Assembly (NCBI GenBank): GCA_037444185.1
Contig: JBBIMW010000029.1
Location: forward strand, 1-30,745
Origin: JAILZP01 sp037444185
GTDB taxonomy: Bacteria > Bacillota > Desulfotomaculia > Desulfotomaculales > Desulfocucumaceae
Length of the DNA: 30,745 nucleotides
Reading direction: 5' to 3'
Shown: positions 8,340-16,308 of the stretch, one piece after another
Layout of the letters: each line of letters starts with the position of its first letter
Position numbering within the stretch: the stretch's first letter is position 1
Made by a program: the position numbers and the translations under genes
The notes under the pieces: model-generated
What the model was told of the DNA's origin: nothing
Databases searched by the model: none
Seen by the model: the letters and a program-made list of their open reading frames with translations, nothing else

Positions 8340-9119
8340 ATGGATTATAAAACGCTGATTTACGAGAAGGAAGGACATGTGGCCGTGGTTACCCTGAATA
8401 GGCCCCGGGCTCTTAACTGCCTGAATGAAGAAATGTGGACCGAAATGTCTTTGGTGCAGGATGAGATTGAAAAGGACGAGGATGTCCGGGTGGTGGTGAT
8501 CAAAGCGGCCGGGGACAAATTCAGCGCGGGCATCGACATATCGCTGCTGGGGAAGCTGAATTCGCAGTTCATACTAAAAAACCTGGCCCGGATGCAGCAG
8601 CTGTACTCCCGCTGGGAAATGATGAACCCGCCGGTGATTTGCGCGGTGAATGGCATTTGTTTCGGGGCCGGCACGGAGCTTATACTGGCCTGTGATATAA
8701 GAATAGCCTCCAGGGATGCGGTGTTCGCCTTGCAGGAGGTGAATTTCGGGCTTTCGCCGGACATGGGGGGCAGCCAGAGGCTGACCAGGACCGTGGGGTC
8801 CGGGCAGGCCAAGAGGATGATACTGGCCTGCGAAAAAATTGACGCCGGGGAGGCCCTGCGCATAGGGCTGGTGGAAAAGGTGTGCGACGGCGAAAAACTG
8901 GTGGAGGAGGCCATGTCCATGGCCCGGAAAATCGCCGAAAAGGCCCCGGTGGCCGTCAAATTCGCCAAGAAGGCCGTCAATGTGGCCATGGAAAGCTCTC
9001 TTCAGGCCGGTTTACTGTTTGAGCAGGCCCAGTCGGCCTTTTGTTTCAGCACGGGAGATATAAAAGAGGCGGCGGCGGCTTTTTTTGAAAAGAGAAAACC
9101 GGATTTCAAGGGCAAATAG
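8340..9119 (+). CDS. Enoyl-CoA hydratase/isomerase (crotonase) family protein
   Basis: A 259-residue crotonase-fold protein. ATG at 8340 has GGGGTGAG upstream. The oxyanion-hole and CoA-binding segment is AAGDKFSAGIDISLLG near residues 59-74, and the catalytic region is GAGTELILACDIR followed by FALQEVNFGLSPDMGGSQRL. Both glutamates used by hydratases (in GTE and LQE) are present. An Asp in SPDMGG also sits where dienoyl-CoA isomerases place their catalytic Asp, so the reaction cannot be fixed: enoyl-CoA hydration or double-bond isomerisation. It acts in the cytoplasm on acyl-CoA thioesters. No other beta-oxidation gene is next to it. Its 3' end overlaps the convergent minus-strand gene by 14 nt. 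Confidence 0.9.
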   Translation: MDYKTLIYEKEGHVAVVTLNRPRALNCLNEEMWTEMSLVQDEIEKDEDVRVVVIKAAGDKFSAGIDISLLGKLNSQFILKNLARMQQLYSRWEMMNPPVICAVNGICFGAGTELILACDIRIASRDAVFALQEVNFGLSPDMGGSQRLTRTVGSGQAKRMILACEKIDAGEALRIGLVEKVCDGEKLVEEAMSMARKIAEKAPVAVKFAKKAVNVAMESSLQAGLLFEQAQSAFCFSTGDIKEAAAAFFEKRKPDFKGK

Positions 9120-9396
9120 AAGGCTGCAGGGGGGCGTAGTCCCGGGAGTCCCGCAGGTAAGACTCGGCTTTCCCCACTTTCTTCACATCGGGATAAAAAA
9201 AGGCCCCCGCTTCGATACCCTCGTCTATAATCAGATTATGGGCCTGCTGTATGCCCAGGAGGCCCGGGAGACCGGGGACCACTATAAAAGCAAAGGCCAC
9301 CAGAATAAGCAACCACAGCAAGAAAACAATCCATCTGTTTGTGCCGGGCGGACCCCAGGGTCCGCCCGGCCTGTTGGAGCAGTGCTCTTTTTCCAT
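9106..9396 (-). CDS. 96-residue membrane protein downstream of the YeiH-type transporter
   Basis: The start ATG has AAGGATC upstream at a suitable spacing. Residues 1-20 are polar and Gly/Pro-rich; residues 22-45 form one strong transmembrane helix (WIVFLLWLLILVAFAFIVVP); the remaining polar tail holds an IIDEGIEAGAFFYPDV segment. It lies 44 nt behind the YeiH-family gene on the same strand, with no terminator between, so it is probably cotranscribed and may be an accessory subunit. I do not recognise the family. The gene overlaps the convergent crotonase gene by 14 nt. A perfect 12-bp inverted repeat (9343-9354 with 9359-9370) lies inside the region coding for the Gly/Pro segment. Confidence 0.7.
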   Translation of the reverse strand: MEKEHCSNRPGGPWGPPGTNRWIVFLLWLLILVAFAFIVVPGLPGLLGIQQAHNLIIDEGIEAGAFFYPDVKKVGKAESYLRDSRDYAPLQPSICP

Positions 9397-9440
9397 AATC
9401 CGATCCTTTATTTTTTAGTGATTTTCGATGGCTACATAGG

Positions 9441-11222
9441 CTACATCATCAGCCTGCCGGTTATTCCCTTGAACAGTACAAAGAACAGCAGGTAGGCCAT
9501 GACCAGGGTAACTATCCACTGGGTGGACTGACCCACAATATAAAGTATTATGGGCTTGCCGCCTTTAAGGTATTTTTTCAGATCCCGGAAGTCGGTTCCC
9601 AGGCCGATGGAAACAAAGGCCAGGGCGAAAAACCAGCCCTGAAGAGCCGAACTCCAGCCTTTGATGATGCCTTCGTCCAGCACTGCCTTGCCCATGTCAT
9701 TGCCTAGATATTGATAGAAGGCGGAGAATGCCAGGGAAGCCCCTAGAAAACCGATGATAAACCTGGGAAAACGCTTCCATATTTCCCTGAGGGCCGCTCC
9801 TGCGGTGAGTTCCACTTCGCCGGCCCGGCTGCGGTCCACCACCGTGGTCCAGTAGGCCGCTACCCCGAAGGCAACGACACCGATAAGTATGTTCTGGATC
9901 ATTTTAATGGTGGCGGCCACGTACATGGCTTCGGGACCCAGCAGTGTGCCCGCCGCCACCACCGCGCCGGTGGAGTCGATGGAGCCGCCCATCCAGGCGC
10001 CGGCCAGCACCGGGTGCATTCCCACGGCCTTGGCCACGGCGGGCATGGCGAACATCATGATGGAAGTGAAAATGATGGATATGCCGATGGCCAGGGTCAG
10101 TTCCTCTTTTTTGGCGCGGCAGGCGGAGGCTGTGGCTATGGCCGCCGACACTCCGCTCACCGACATGTCGGCCGACAATACTATGTTTAATGTCCTGGAC
10201 TCCATTTTCAGTATGCGCTGGCCGAACCAGTAGGTGAAGATCAGAACCGCCGGGCAGGCCACCCAGGTTATGAAAAGTCCCGGCAGGCCCACCAGGATGA
10301 TCTTGCCGATGAGAATGCTGGCCCCCAGGAGGATAAGTCCTGTTTTAATGTAGTATTCGGTCTGGACAGCCGGCATCACCCACTTGGGGGTGCCGACGGT
10401 ATTGCTGATTAACAGCCCTATAATGATGGCCCACAGTACGTACTCCAGCCCCCATGCCCTGATGTTGACCTGGGCGGCCAGGAAGTATGACAGCGCGGCC
10501 AGGGCGAACACGAAGGGGAAGCCCAGCAGAAACCGGCGCAAACTGTTGCCCATAACCTTGATACCTATTGAGAAGAACAATCCCAGGGCGACACACAGTA
10601 TGGCCAGGGATATGAACAGGTTGTACGGTTTGGTTTCAGCGGCCCTTTTTGCCCTGGCTTCCGCCTCCCGGGATTTTAACCAGGCGTCGATTTGAGTTGA
10701 AGCCTGGGTATTTAAGGAAGCATCTTTGTAACCGGCGGCGGCGGCGTCAGCCTCGGCTTTTTTGGCTTTGGCCTCGGCTTCCTCCCTTTTCTTTTTTGCG
10801 GTTTCAAATTTGGCCCTGGCGGCTTCATTTTCGGCTTTGGCTTCCTCCGGGCCCAGGTAGAACGAAGCCAGGGGACTGGCATCCCACCTCCCGGGCCGGG
10901 CCAGGTATTTTTCCAAAGTTGCGGCCAGGCCGGACCTTGTGGTTATCTTTTCCTTGGCCTCCCGGGACTGGTGCCAGGCCATGGTTTTAAAAGGCGCCTT
11001 CTGGGCCTCCGAAGCCATAACGGCATTGTGTCTGGCTATCTTCTGCCGGGCATCGGCCACCGGGCCCATGATTACGTAAAGAACAAATCCTATCATTAAA
11101 ACTATGGCACCCAACCAAATGGCCCAATAATCCTCGGTTTTGAAAAGTTCGGAAAACCCCCGCCTTGGGGATTCTTCCAGTACCACCACATCGTTGGCGG
11201 GACGGTTGCCCTGTTCCTGCAT
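9441..11222 (-). CDS. YeiH-family (PF03601) transporter, putative sulfate exporter, with N-terminal extension
   Basis: A 593-residue protein whose C-terminal 390 residues match the YeiH/UPF0324 family (LILLGASILIGKI, SADMSVSGVSAAIATAS, GAWMGGSIDSTGAV, IGLGTDFRDLKKYLKGG), with about ten membrane helices. Typical members have about 350 residues. The extra 200 N-terminal residues hold one membrane helix (33-52) and a long extracytoplasmic or cytoplasmic segment. That segment includes a charged, Ala/Glu/Lys-rich predicted coiled coil at about 125-165. The ATG has GGGGAGGTG 8 nt upstream. Sulfate or sulfonate export is the family label and is not proven. A small membrane protein gene follows in the same unit. 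A 27-bp inverted repeat lies about 70 nt upstream. Confidence 0.85.
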   Translation of the reverse strand: MQEQGNRPANDVVVLEESPRRGFSELFKTEDYWAIWLGAIVLMIGFVLYVIMGPVADARQKIARHNAVMASEAQKAPFKTMAWHQSREAKEKITTRSGLAATLEKYLARPGRWDASPLASFYLGPEEAKAENEAARAKFETAKKKREEAEAKAKKAEADAAAAGYKDASLNTQASTQIDAWLKSREAEARAKRAAETKPYNLFISLAILCVALGLFFSIGIKVMGNSLRRFLLGFPFVFALAALSYFLAAQVNIRAWGLEYVLWAIIIGLLISNTVGTPKWVMPAVQTEYYIKTGLILLGASILIGKIILVGLPGLFITWVACPAVLIFTYWFGQRILKMESRTLNIVLSADMSVSGVSAAIATASACRAKKEELTLAIGISIIFTSIMMFAMPAVAKAVGMHPVLAGAWMGGSIDSTGAVVAAGTLLGPEAMYVAATIKMIQNILIGVVAFGVAAYWTTVVDRSRAGEVELTAGAALREIWKRFPRFIIGFLGASLAFSAFYQYLGNDMGKAVLDEGIIKGWSSALQGWFFALAFVSIGLGTDFRDLKKYLKGGKPIILYIVGQSTQWIVTLVMAYLLFFVLFKGITGRLMM

Positions 11223-11290
11223 CTTTTGTACACCTCCCCGATATTGAGAAATTATGCCGAGCCGGGATATTTCTTGCCTCCTTTCTTAAT

Positions 11291-11317
11291 TTTTGTATAT
11301 ATAAATTACATACAAAA
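11291..11317. promoter_or_regulatory. Inverted repeat upstream of the YeiH-type gene, candidate operator
   Basis: Exact 8-bp arms TTTTGTAT (11291-11298) and ATACAAAA (11310-11317) flank an 11-nt AT-rich spacer. On the minus strand a weak promoter, TTTACA with TATGTA 17 nt later, overlaps the right arm, so a protein bound here would cover the -10 region. I cannot assign the motif to a known regulator. Confidence 0.45.
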
Positions 11318-11341
11318 TAAGCCAACATATGTAAAGTTTAA

Positions 11342-11350
11342 TGTTATAAT
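11342..11350 (+). promoter_or_regulatory. Extended -10 promoter element for the spo0B-obg unit
   Basis: TGTTATAAT is a perfect extended -10 (TG-N-TATAAT); there is no good -35. It would give a 5' untranslated region of about 165 nt before the spo0B GTG. That leader contains CAAGCC (11373-11378) and GGCTTG (11403-11408), a short inverted repeat. The same TGTTATAAT occurs before proB. Confidence 0.45.
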
Positions 11351-11522
11351 AAAGTCTGGCTTCTACTATTTGCAAGCCCCATGGTTCCTGGCCACCACCA
11401 GCGGCTTGTGAAATAAGCCCGCCCCGTCCGGTCAATTCTGAGTTCCGACAGAATGTGGCGGCAGGAAAAAACTGCGTTGGGTCGAAATGCTATCACATTA
11501 TGGGGCGCAGGGGGGCATTCAG

Positions 11523-12104
11523 GTGGATACGGTGACTTTTCTGGAAATGATGTCGGTGCAAAGACACGACTTTTTAAATCATCTGCAGGTTATTTCCGGT
11601 CTTGTTCAGTTAAACAAGGGTGACCGGGTGAAGGAATATATCAGGCAGATCAGCGCCGAAATGGAACACCTGGGCAAACTGGCCCGCATATCTGCGCCGG
11701 AGGTGACCGCAGTTTTGCTGCTGGGCTATTTTTTGGCCTACAAACATCAGGTGAAGGTTTTATTTGACATCAATACCAATGTCGAATGCTGTCCGGTGTC
11801 CGGTGAAATACTGGTGGAGGCGCTGGAAGATGCCTTCAGACTGACCATGGAGTGTTGTCTTGCGCCGCAGGAGAGACTGCCCGGTCACGACCGCCATCTG
11901 AAGATTTCTGCAGATGGTTTGAAGGACGGAAAATATTTGTTTAAAATATCCTTTCCCGCCCCCTCCTGCGAAGGGTTCGAAGCCATCCGGGCAATGCTGG
12001 CCGGGATTGGCGGGAGGATGGAGGCGCACGGCGGGAAGGCCGATATTGCCGTTTCCGCCGGCCGGGCGGAGATATGCATGGTTTGTCCGGCTAAACACGC
12101 CTGA
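11523..12104 (+). CDS. spo0B: Spo0B-like sporulation phosphotransferase / Spo0B-type sensor domain protein
   Basis: A 193-residue protein from GTG at 11523, which has AGGGGGG 7 nt upstream; an ATG at 11487 would add 12 residues but has no ribosome site. The N-terminal helix carries SVQRHDFLNHLQVISGLVQL, matching the Spo0B-type alpha-helical hairpin (SPOB_a), with the phospho-accepting His at about residue 15. The C-terminal half lacks the N, G1 and G2 ATP-binding boxes of true kinases, as in Spo0B. In Bacillus this protein passes phosphate from Spo0F to Spo0A. Its position directly upstream of obg matches the Bacillus gene order and supports the assignment, although overall similarity in this family is low. 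Confidence 0.75.
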   Translation: MDTVTFLEMMSVQRHDFLNHLQVISGLVQLNKGDRVKEYIRQISAEMEHLGKLARISAPEVTAVLLLGYFLAYKHQVKVLFDINTNVECCPVSGEILVEALEDAFRLTMECCLAPQERLPGHDRHLKISADGLKDGKYLFKISFPAPSCEGFEAIRAMLAGIGGRMEAHGGKADIAVSAGRAEICMVCPAKHA

Positions 12105-12189
12105 ATATATTGTTTTCGGCGCATAATAGTCTGAAATTGGATTATTCTGCACACCTTGTTCCGGCAGGAGACGGGAGACGGGAAAAATT

Positions 12190-13464
12190 ATGTTTTACGA
12201 CAAGGCGATCATATACGTCAAGGGGGGGGACGGCGGTAACGGCTGCATCGCCTTCCGCCGGGAAAAGTATGTTCCGGACGGGGGCCCCTGGGGTGGGGAC
12301 GGCGGAAGGGGAGGGGACATTATTCTGCTGGCCGACGGGGGGCTGCGCACCCTGGTGGATTTCAGGTACAAAAGGCACTACAAGGCCGGGCGGGGCCAGC
12401 ATGGCAAGGGCAAAAACATGCATGGGGGTTCCGGCGAGGACTTGGTTTTGAGGGTGCCCGCAGGGACATTGGTCAAGGACGCCGATAGCGGGAAGGTCAT
12501 CGGGGACTTGACTGTAAGCGGTCAAGGACTCACAGCGGCCAGGGGCGGCCGGGGGGGCAGGGGAAACGCAAGGTTCGCCAGTATGTCCAACAAGGCGCCG
12601 AAGATGGCCGAAAAGGGGGAGCCCGGAGAGGAGCGCCGGCTTTGGCTGGAGTTGAAGCTGCTGGCCGATGTCGGCCTGGTGGGGCTGCCCAATGCCGGAA
12701 AGTCCAGTTTGATTGCCAGAATATCCGCAGCCAGGCCGAAAATAGCGGACTATCCCTTCACCACCATTGCGCCGAATTTGGGTGTGGTCAGCATTGTAGA
12801 AGGAAGCAGCTTCGTAGTGGCCGATATTCCGGGCCTTATAGAAGGCGCCCACGCCGGCGCCGGCCTGGGTCACGATTTTTTAAGGCACGTGGAGAGGACC
12901 AGGATATTGGTGCATGTGGTGGACATCTCGGGATACGGGGAGCGGGACCCGGTCCGGGACTTCCGGATGATCAACAGGGAGCTGGCGCTGTACGACCCGG
13001 GACTGGCCGGGAGGCCGATGCTGGTGGCGGCAAACAAGACGGATCTTCCCTGCTCTTTGGAAAACCTGGAGATTTTCAGGCGGGAACTGGGAGGGCAGTA
13101 TGAGATATATCCGGTATCCGCCCTCACCGGCGAAGGGCTGCAGGCACTGGTGAACAGCATTGGCCGGCTGCTGGACGGACTGCCGGCCGGGGACCGGGGG
13201 GCGGCCGGGATTTCGGTGGAGCGGGAGGCCCTTCACGTCGCAGAGCCGAGGTTTACCGTCAAAAGGGACGGCAATGTCTTTACTGTGACAGGGAAGGAAA
13301 TTGAACGTCATGTGGCTATGACCGACTTGGAAAATGAGGAGGCCGTGGCCAGGCTTCAGAGAATAATGCATTTCATGGGGCTTGACCGGGCCCTTCGGAA
13401 TTCAGGGGCCAAAGGCGGTGATACCGTGAGGATAAAAGATTTTGAATTCGAGTACTTGGAATGA
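12190..13464 (+). CDS. obg: GTPase Obg (ObgE/CgtA)
   Basis: A full-length 424-residue Obg protein. The Gly-rich Obg fold occupies residues 1-158 (KGGDGGNGC, GGDGGRGGD). The G domain has G1 GLPNAGKS (165-172), G2 around DYPFTTIAPNLG, G3 DIPG (212-215), G4 NKTD (282-285) and G5 SAL (310-312). The C-terminal OCT domain covers about 345-424. It is an essential, ribosome-associated GTPase linked to 50S assembly, the stress response and entry into sporulation. A weak GGGA lies about 8 nt before the ATG, in a short imperfect repeat of GGAGACGG. It is preceded by the spo0B-like gene and followed by a small zinc-ribbon gene, all on the same strand. The ribosomal protein genes rplU and rpmA that often accompany obg are absent here. 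Confidence 0.97.
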   Translation: MFYDKAIIYVKGGDGGNGCIAFRREKYVPDGGPWGGDGGRGGDIILLADGGLRTLVDFRYKRHYKAGRGQHGKGKNMHGGSGEDLVLRVPAGTLVKDADSGKVIGDLTVSGQGLTAARGGRGGRGNARFASMSNKAPKMAEKGEPGEERRLWLELKLLADVGLVGLPNAGKSSLIARISAARPKIADYPFTTIAPNLGVVSIVEGSSFVVADIPGLIEGAHAGAGLGHDFLRHVERTRILVHVVDISGYGERDPVRDFRMINRELALYDPGLAGRPMLVAANKTDLPCSLENLEIFRRELGGQYEIYPVSALTGEGLQALVNSIGRLLDGLPAGDRGAAGISVEREALHVAEPRFTVKRDGNVFTVTGKEIERHVAMTDLENEEAVARLQRIMHFMGLDRALRNSGAKGGDTVRIKDFEFEYLE

Positions 13465-13528
13465 CTAAAGAAATCAAGCCGCCCCGACGATTAAATGATC
13501 AATAAGCGATTTCGAGGGGTGAACGGAA

Positions 13529-13651
13529 GTGGTCAAGAAGTATTGTGAGCACTGTCATGGAGAAAGCTACAGCTCGAACGAAAAAGGATCCTGGATTTGT
13601 CCCTACTGCGGCTGTGATTTAACCGGAAAGCCCGCCCACAGTTTTAATTGA
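13529..13651 (+). CDS. 40-residue zinc-ribbon protein
   Basis: A short frame with GTG start and GAGGGGTG 7-8 nt upstream. The peptide starts MVKKYCEHCHGE and contains a second pair, WICPYCGCDL, so two CxxC knuckles are about 15 residues apart, the layout of a rubredoxin/zinc-ribbon fold. It lies 64 nt behind obg and is closed by two terminators, so it is probably the last gene of the spo0B-obg transcript. Function unknown. The strong ribosome site, the paired CxxC motifs and the clean stop make a real gene likely, despite the small size. Confidence 0.65.
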   Translation: MVKKYCEHCHGESYSSNEKGSWICPYCGCDLTGKPAHSFN

Positions 13652-13687
13652 AAAATCCCGGGTACTGAATTCTGAGTTCTGAGTTCC

Positions 13688-13710
13688 GCCGCCCGCAGGG
13701 CGGCTGTTTT
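13688..13710 (+). terminator. Rho-independent terminator behind obg and the zinc-ribbon gene
   Basis: GCCGCCC-gca-GGGCGGC (13688-13704) is a perfect 7-bp stem followed by TGTTTT. It is the first of two nearly identical hairpins. Confidence 0.7.
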
Positions 13711-13744
13711 GCTGTATTCTAGCTCCTGCATTCCGGATTCCCTT

Positions 13745-13765
13745 CGCCCGCAGGGCGGCTTTTTT
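13745..13765 (+). terminator. Second tandem terminator upstream of proB
   Basis: CGCCC-gca-GGGCG followed by GC and six T's. Its core (CGCCCGCAGGGCGGCT) repeats that of the previous terminator 54-57 nt upstream, suggesting duplication. Together they insulate proBA from obg. Confidence 0.65.
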
Positions 13766-13766
13766 A

Positions 13767-13775
13767 TGTTATAAT
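13767..13775 (+). promoter_or_regulatory. Extended -10 promoter for proBA
   Basis: TGTTATAAT, a perfect extended -10, lies 33 nt before the proB ATG and directly after the terminator T-tract. No recognisable -35 is present. Confidence 0.5.
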
Positions 13776-13807
13776 TAATGTTATCTTAAGGGCTGATGTG
13801 AGGTGCC

Positions 13808-14932
13808 ATGAGGGATAGAAGAGAAATTACATGTGTGGGCAGTCTGGTGGTGAAGGTGGGGTCCAGTTCCATCGCCTATCGGAACGGCAAGCCCAATCTT
13901 TCACGGATGGAATCACTGGTCCGCGAGCTTTCGGACCTGCATAACCGGGGTTTGAAGGTCATGCTGGTGACTTCCGGCGCCATCGGACTGGGACTGAACC
14001 GGCTGGGCTTCCCCGGGCGGCCCAAAAACATGCCGGAAAAACAAGCCGCAGCCGCCGTGGGCCAGGGAATGCTGATGCACATATACGAGAAACTGTTTGC
14101 CGAGTATGGGGTGACGGTGGGGCAGGTCCTTTTGACCAGGGAGGACTTTTCGGACCGGGGCAGGTTTTTAAACGCCCGTAATACCCTGTATGCGCTGTTG
14201 GGTCTGGGAGTGATACCGATTATCAATGAAAACGACACCGTGGCCGTGGATGAGATAAAATTGGGCGACAATGACAACCTGGCCGCCCTGGTGGGAGGCC
14301 TGGTGGACGCCGAATGCCTCATCCTTCTGTCCGACGTGGATGGCCTTTATTCGGGGGACCCCCGCACGGTTAAAGATGCCGGCCTTATACCCGAGGTGTC
14401 GGAAATCAGCGATGAAATGGAAAGGATTGCCGGGGGAACGGGCAGCAGACTGGGTACCGGGGGGATGTCCACAAAGCTGCAGGCGGCGAAGGTGGCAATG
14501 CATTCCGGCATGATCATGGTGCTGGCCAATGCCGCCGGGAGGGACGTGGTCAGGAGAATCATGGCCGGGGAGAAAATCGGCACTGTTTTCTGGCCCCAGG
14601 TGAAGCTGGAAAACAGAAAGAGGTGGATCGCCTACAGTTCGTCCGTGCAGGGTAAAATATTCGTGGACGACGGCGCGGCCAGGGCACTGCTGCAAAACGG
14701 CAAAAGTCTTTTGCCTTCGGGGATCTTTGGGGTGGAGGGCAGTTTCGGGGTGGGCAACACTGTTTGCGTGGTGGACCCCCGGGGGCGGGAGATCGCCAGG
14801 GGTATAGTTAATTACGCCGCCGGGGAGATCGAAAAGATAAAGGGATGTCATTCCCACGATATTAAAAGAACATTGGGGCATCAGGATTATGACGAGGTGA
14901 TACACCGGAACAACCTCGTTCTCAATGTTTGA
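13808..14932 (+). CDS. proB: Glutamate 5-kinase
   Basis: A 374-residue enzyme, the usual length for the form with a C-terminal PUA domain. It phosphorylates L-glutamate to gamma-glutamyl phosphate, the first and regulated step of proline synthesis. The amino-acid-kinase fold shows VVKVGSSSI near residues 14-22, VTSGAIGLGLNRLG, INENDTVAVDEIKLGDND (substrate binding) and GTGGMSTKLQAAK. The PUA domain follows from about residue 280. The ATG has GAGGTG 3-4 nt upstream. proA begins 18 nt after the stop, so the two form an operon. Confidence 0.97.
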   Translation: MRDRREITCVGSLVVKVGSSSIAYRNGKPNLSRMESLVRELSDLHNRGLKVMLVTSGAIGLGLNRLGFPGRPKNMPEKQAAAAVGQGMLMHIYEKLFAEYGVTVGQVLLTREDFSDRGRFLNARNTLYALLGLGVIPIINENDTVAVDEIKLGDNDNLAALVGGLVDAECLILLSDVDGLYSGDPRTVKDAGLIPEVSEISDEMERIAGGTGSRLGTGGMSTKLQAAKVAMHSGMIMVLANAAGRDVVRRIMAGEKIGTVFWPQVKLENRKRWIAYSSSVQGKIFVDDGAARALLQNGKSLLPSGIFGVEGSFGVGNTVCVVDPRGREIARGIVNYAAGEIEKIKGCHSHDIKRTLGHQDYDEVIHRNNLVLNV

Positions 14933-14950
14933 GGCAAGGAGGCATTGTGT

Positions 14951-16204
14951 ATGCTTGAGCAGGAAATCAGGTCCAAGGCGCAGAAGGCCGGGGAGGCTGC
15001 CAGGACGCTGGCCGGGCTGTCCGCCGGACAAAAAAACCACGCCCTGATGTTGATGGCCGACGCCCTGGAAAAGGAGACCCCGGCCATTCTGGAGGCCAAC
15101 CGGGCGGACGTCGGGGCGGGACGGGAAAAGGGGCTTTCCAGGGCGCTGCTCGACCGGCTGCTGCTGACACCGGACCGGGTGCAGGATATGGCCGCCGGCC
15201 TGAGAGAGGTGACCCGGCTGCAGGATCCCGTCGGGGAGGTGGAGGCTATGTGGCTGAGGCCCAACGGCCTTCAGGTGGGCAGGATCAGGGTGCCGCTGGG
15301 TGTCATCGGCGTAATATACGAGGCCAGGCCCAATGTCACGGTGGACGCCGCCGGGCTCTGCCTGAAGGCGGGAAACGCGGTTATCCTGCGGGGGGGATCC
15401 GAAGCCATCAACTCCAACAAGGCCATTACCCGGGTCATATCCTCCGCCCTGTTCCGGGGAGGCGTGCCGGAGGGTGCGGTACAGCTGGTGGAGAGCACTG
15501 ACCGGGCTGCGGTGACGGCCATGCTTAAAATGAATGGCTTCATTGACGTGATCATCCCCAGGGGGGGGGCGGGACTGATCAGAACGGTGGTGGAAAATGC
15601 CACGGTGCCGGTGATAGAAACGGGGGTGGGCAACTGCCACGTATACGTGGATGAAGGGGCGGACCTGGAGATGGCCGCCTCGATAGTGGTCAACGCCAAA
15701 TGCCAGCGGCCGGGGGTGTGCAACGCCATGGAGACGCTGCTGGTGCACAGCGGGGTGGCGGAGGAGTTTCTGCCAAAAATACTGGGCAGGCTCCGGGAAC
15801 TGGGGGTTGAGATAAGGGGTGATGACCGGGTCAGGTCCCAGGCGGACTGGGTAATGGCCGCCGGCGAAGAGGACTGGGTAGCCGAGTACCTGGATCTGAT
15901 ACTGGCCGTCAAGGTGGTGGACAGTCTGGAGGGAGCGATGGATCATATTCACCGCTACGGCACGAAGCATTCCGAGGCCATCGTCACCAGGGACTACGGC
16001 CGGGCCAGGCGGTTCCTGAAGGAGGTGGATGCGGCGGCGGTGTACGTGAACGCTTCCACCAGGTTTACCGATGGTTTCCAGTACGGATTTGGCGCCGAGA
16101 TAGGTATTTCCACCCAAAAGCTGCATGCCCGGGGGCCCATGGGGCTGAAGGAACTGACCACATACAAATACATAGTTTACGGTGACGGGCATATCAGAAC
16201 CTGA
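14951..16204 (+). CDS. proA: Gamma-glutamyl phosphate reductase
   Basis: A 417-residue NADPH-dependent reductase that converts gamma-glutamyl phosphate to glutamate semialdehyde. The length equals that of the E. coli enzyme. The catalytic Cys is in NAKCQRPGVCNAMETLLVH (about residue 257; the family usually has Thr where this protein has the first Cys). The substrate/cofactor region VIYEARPNVTVDAAGLCLK and the C-terminal FTDGFQYGFGAEIGIST are also diagnostic. ATG at 14951 has AAGGAGG 8 nt upstream; a TTG at 14945 is too close to that ribosome site. proC is not in the window. Confidence 0.97.
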   Translation: MLEQEIRSKAQKAGEAARTLAGLSAGQKNHALMLMADALEKETPAILEANRADVGAGREKGLSRALLDRLLLTPDRVQDMAAGLREVTRLQDPVGEVEAMWLRPNGLQVGRIRVPLGVIGVIYEARPNVTVDAAGLCLKAGNAVILRGGSEAINSNKAITRVISSALFRGGVPEGAVQLVESTDRAAVTAMLKMNGFIDVIIPRGGAGLIRTVVENATVPVIETGVGNCHVYVDEGADLEMAASIVVNAKCQRPGVCNAMETLLVHSGVAEEFLPKILGRLRELGVEIRGDDRVRSQADWVMAAGEEDWVAEYLDLILAVKVVDSLEGAMDHIHRYGTKHSEAIVTRDYGRARRFLKEVDAAAVYVNASTRFTDGFQYGFGAEIGISTQKLHARGPMGLKELTTYKYIVYGDGHIRT

Positions 16205-16308
16205 GAGAATGCTGCAAATCATTAGTTAAATAATATTTCTGCCGCCGGTATTCTGCTTTTCAAAGGACAGGCAGGCCCCGGAATATATATATTCAGGGGG
16301 GCGTGCCG

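Noticed and set aside
14168..16222. 684-residue minus-strand reading frame
   Set aside because: It lies entirely opposite proB and proA, which are certain; its His/Pro/Gln-rich composition is typical of an antisense frame in GC-rich DNA.
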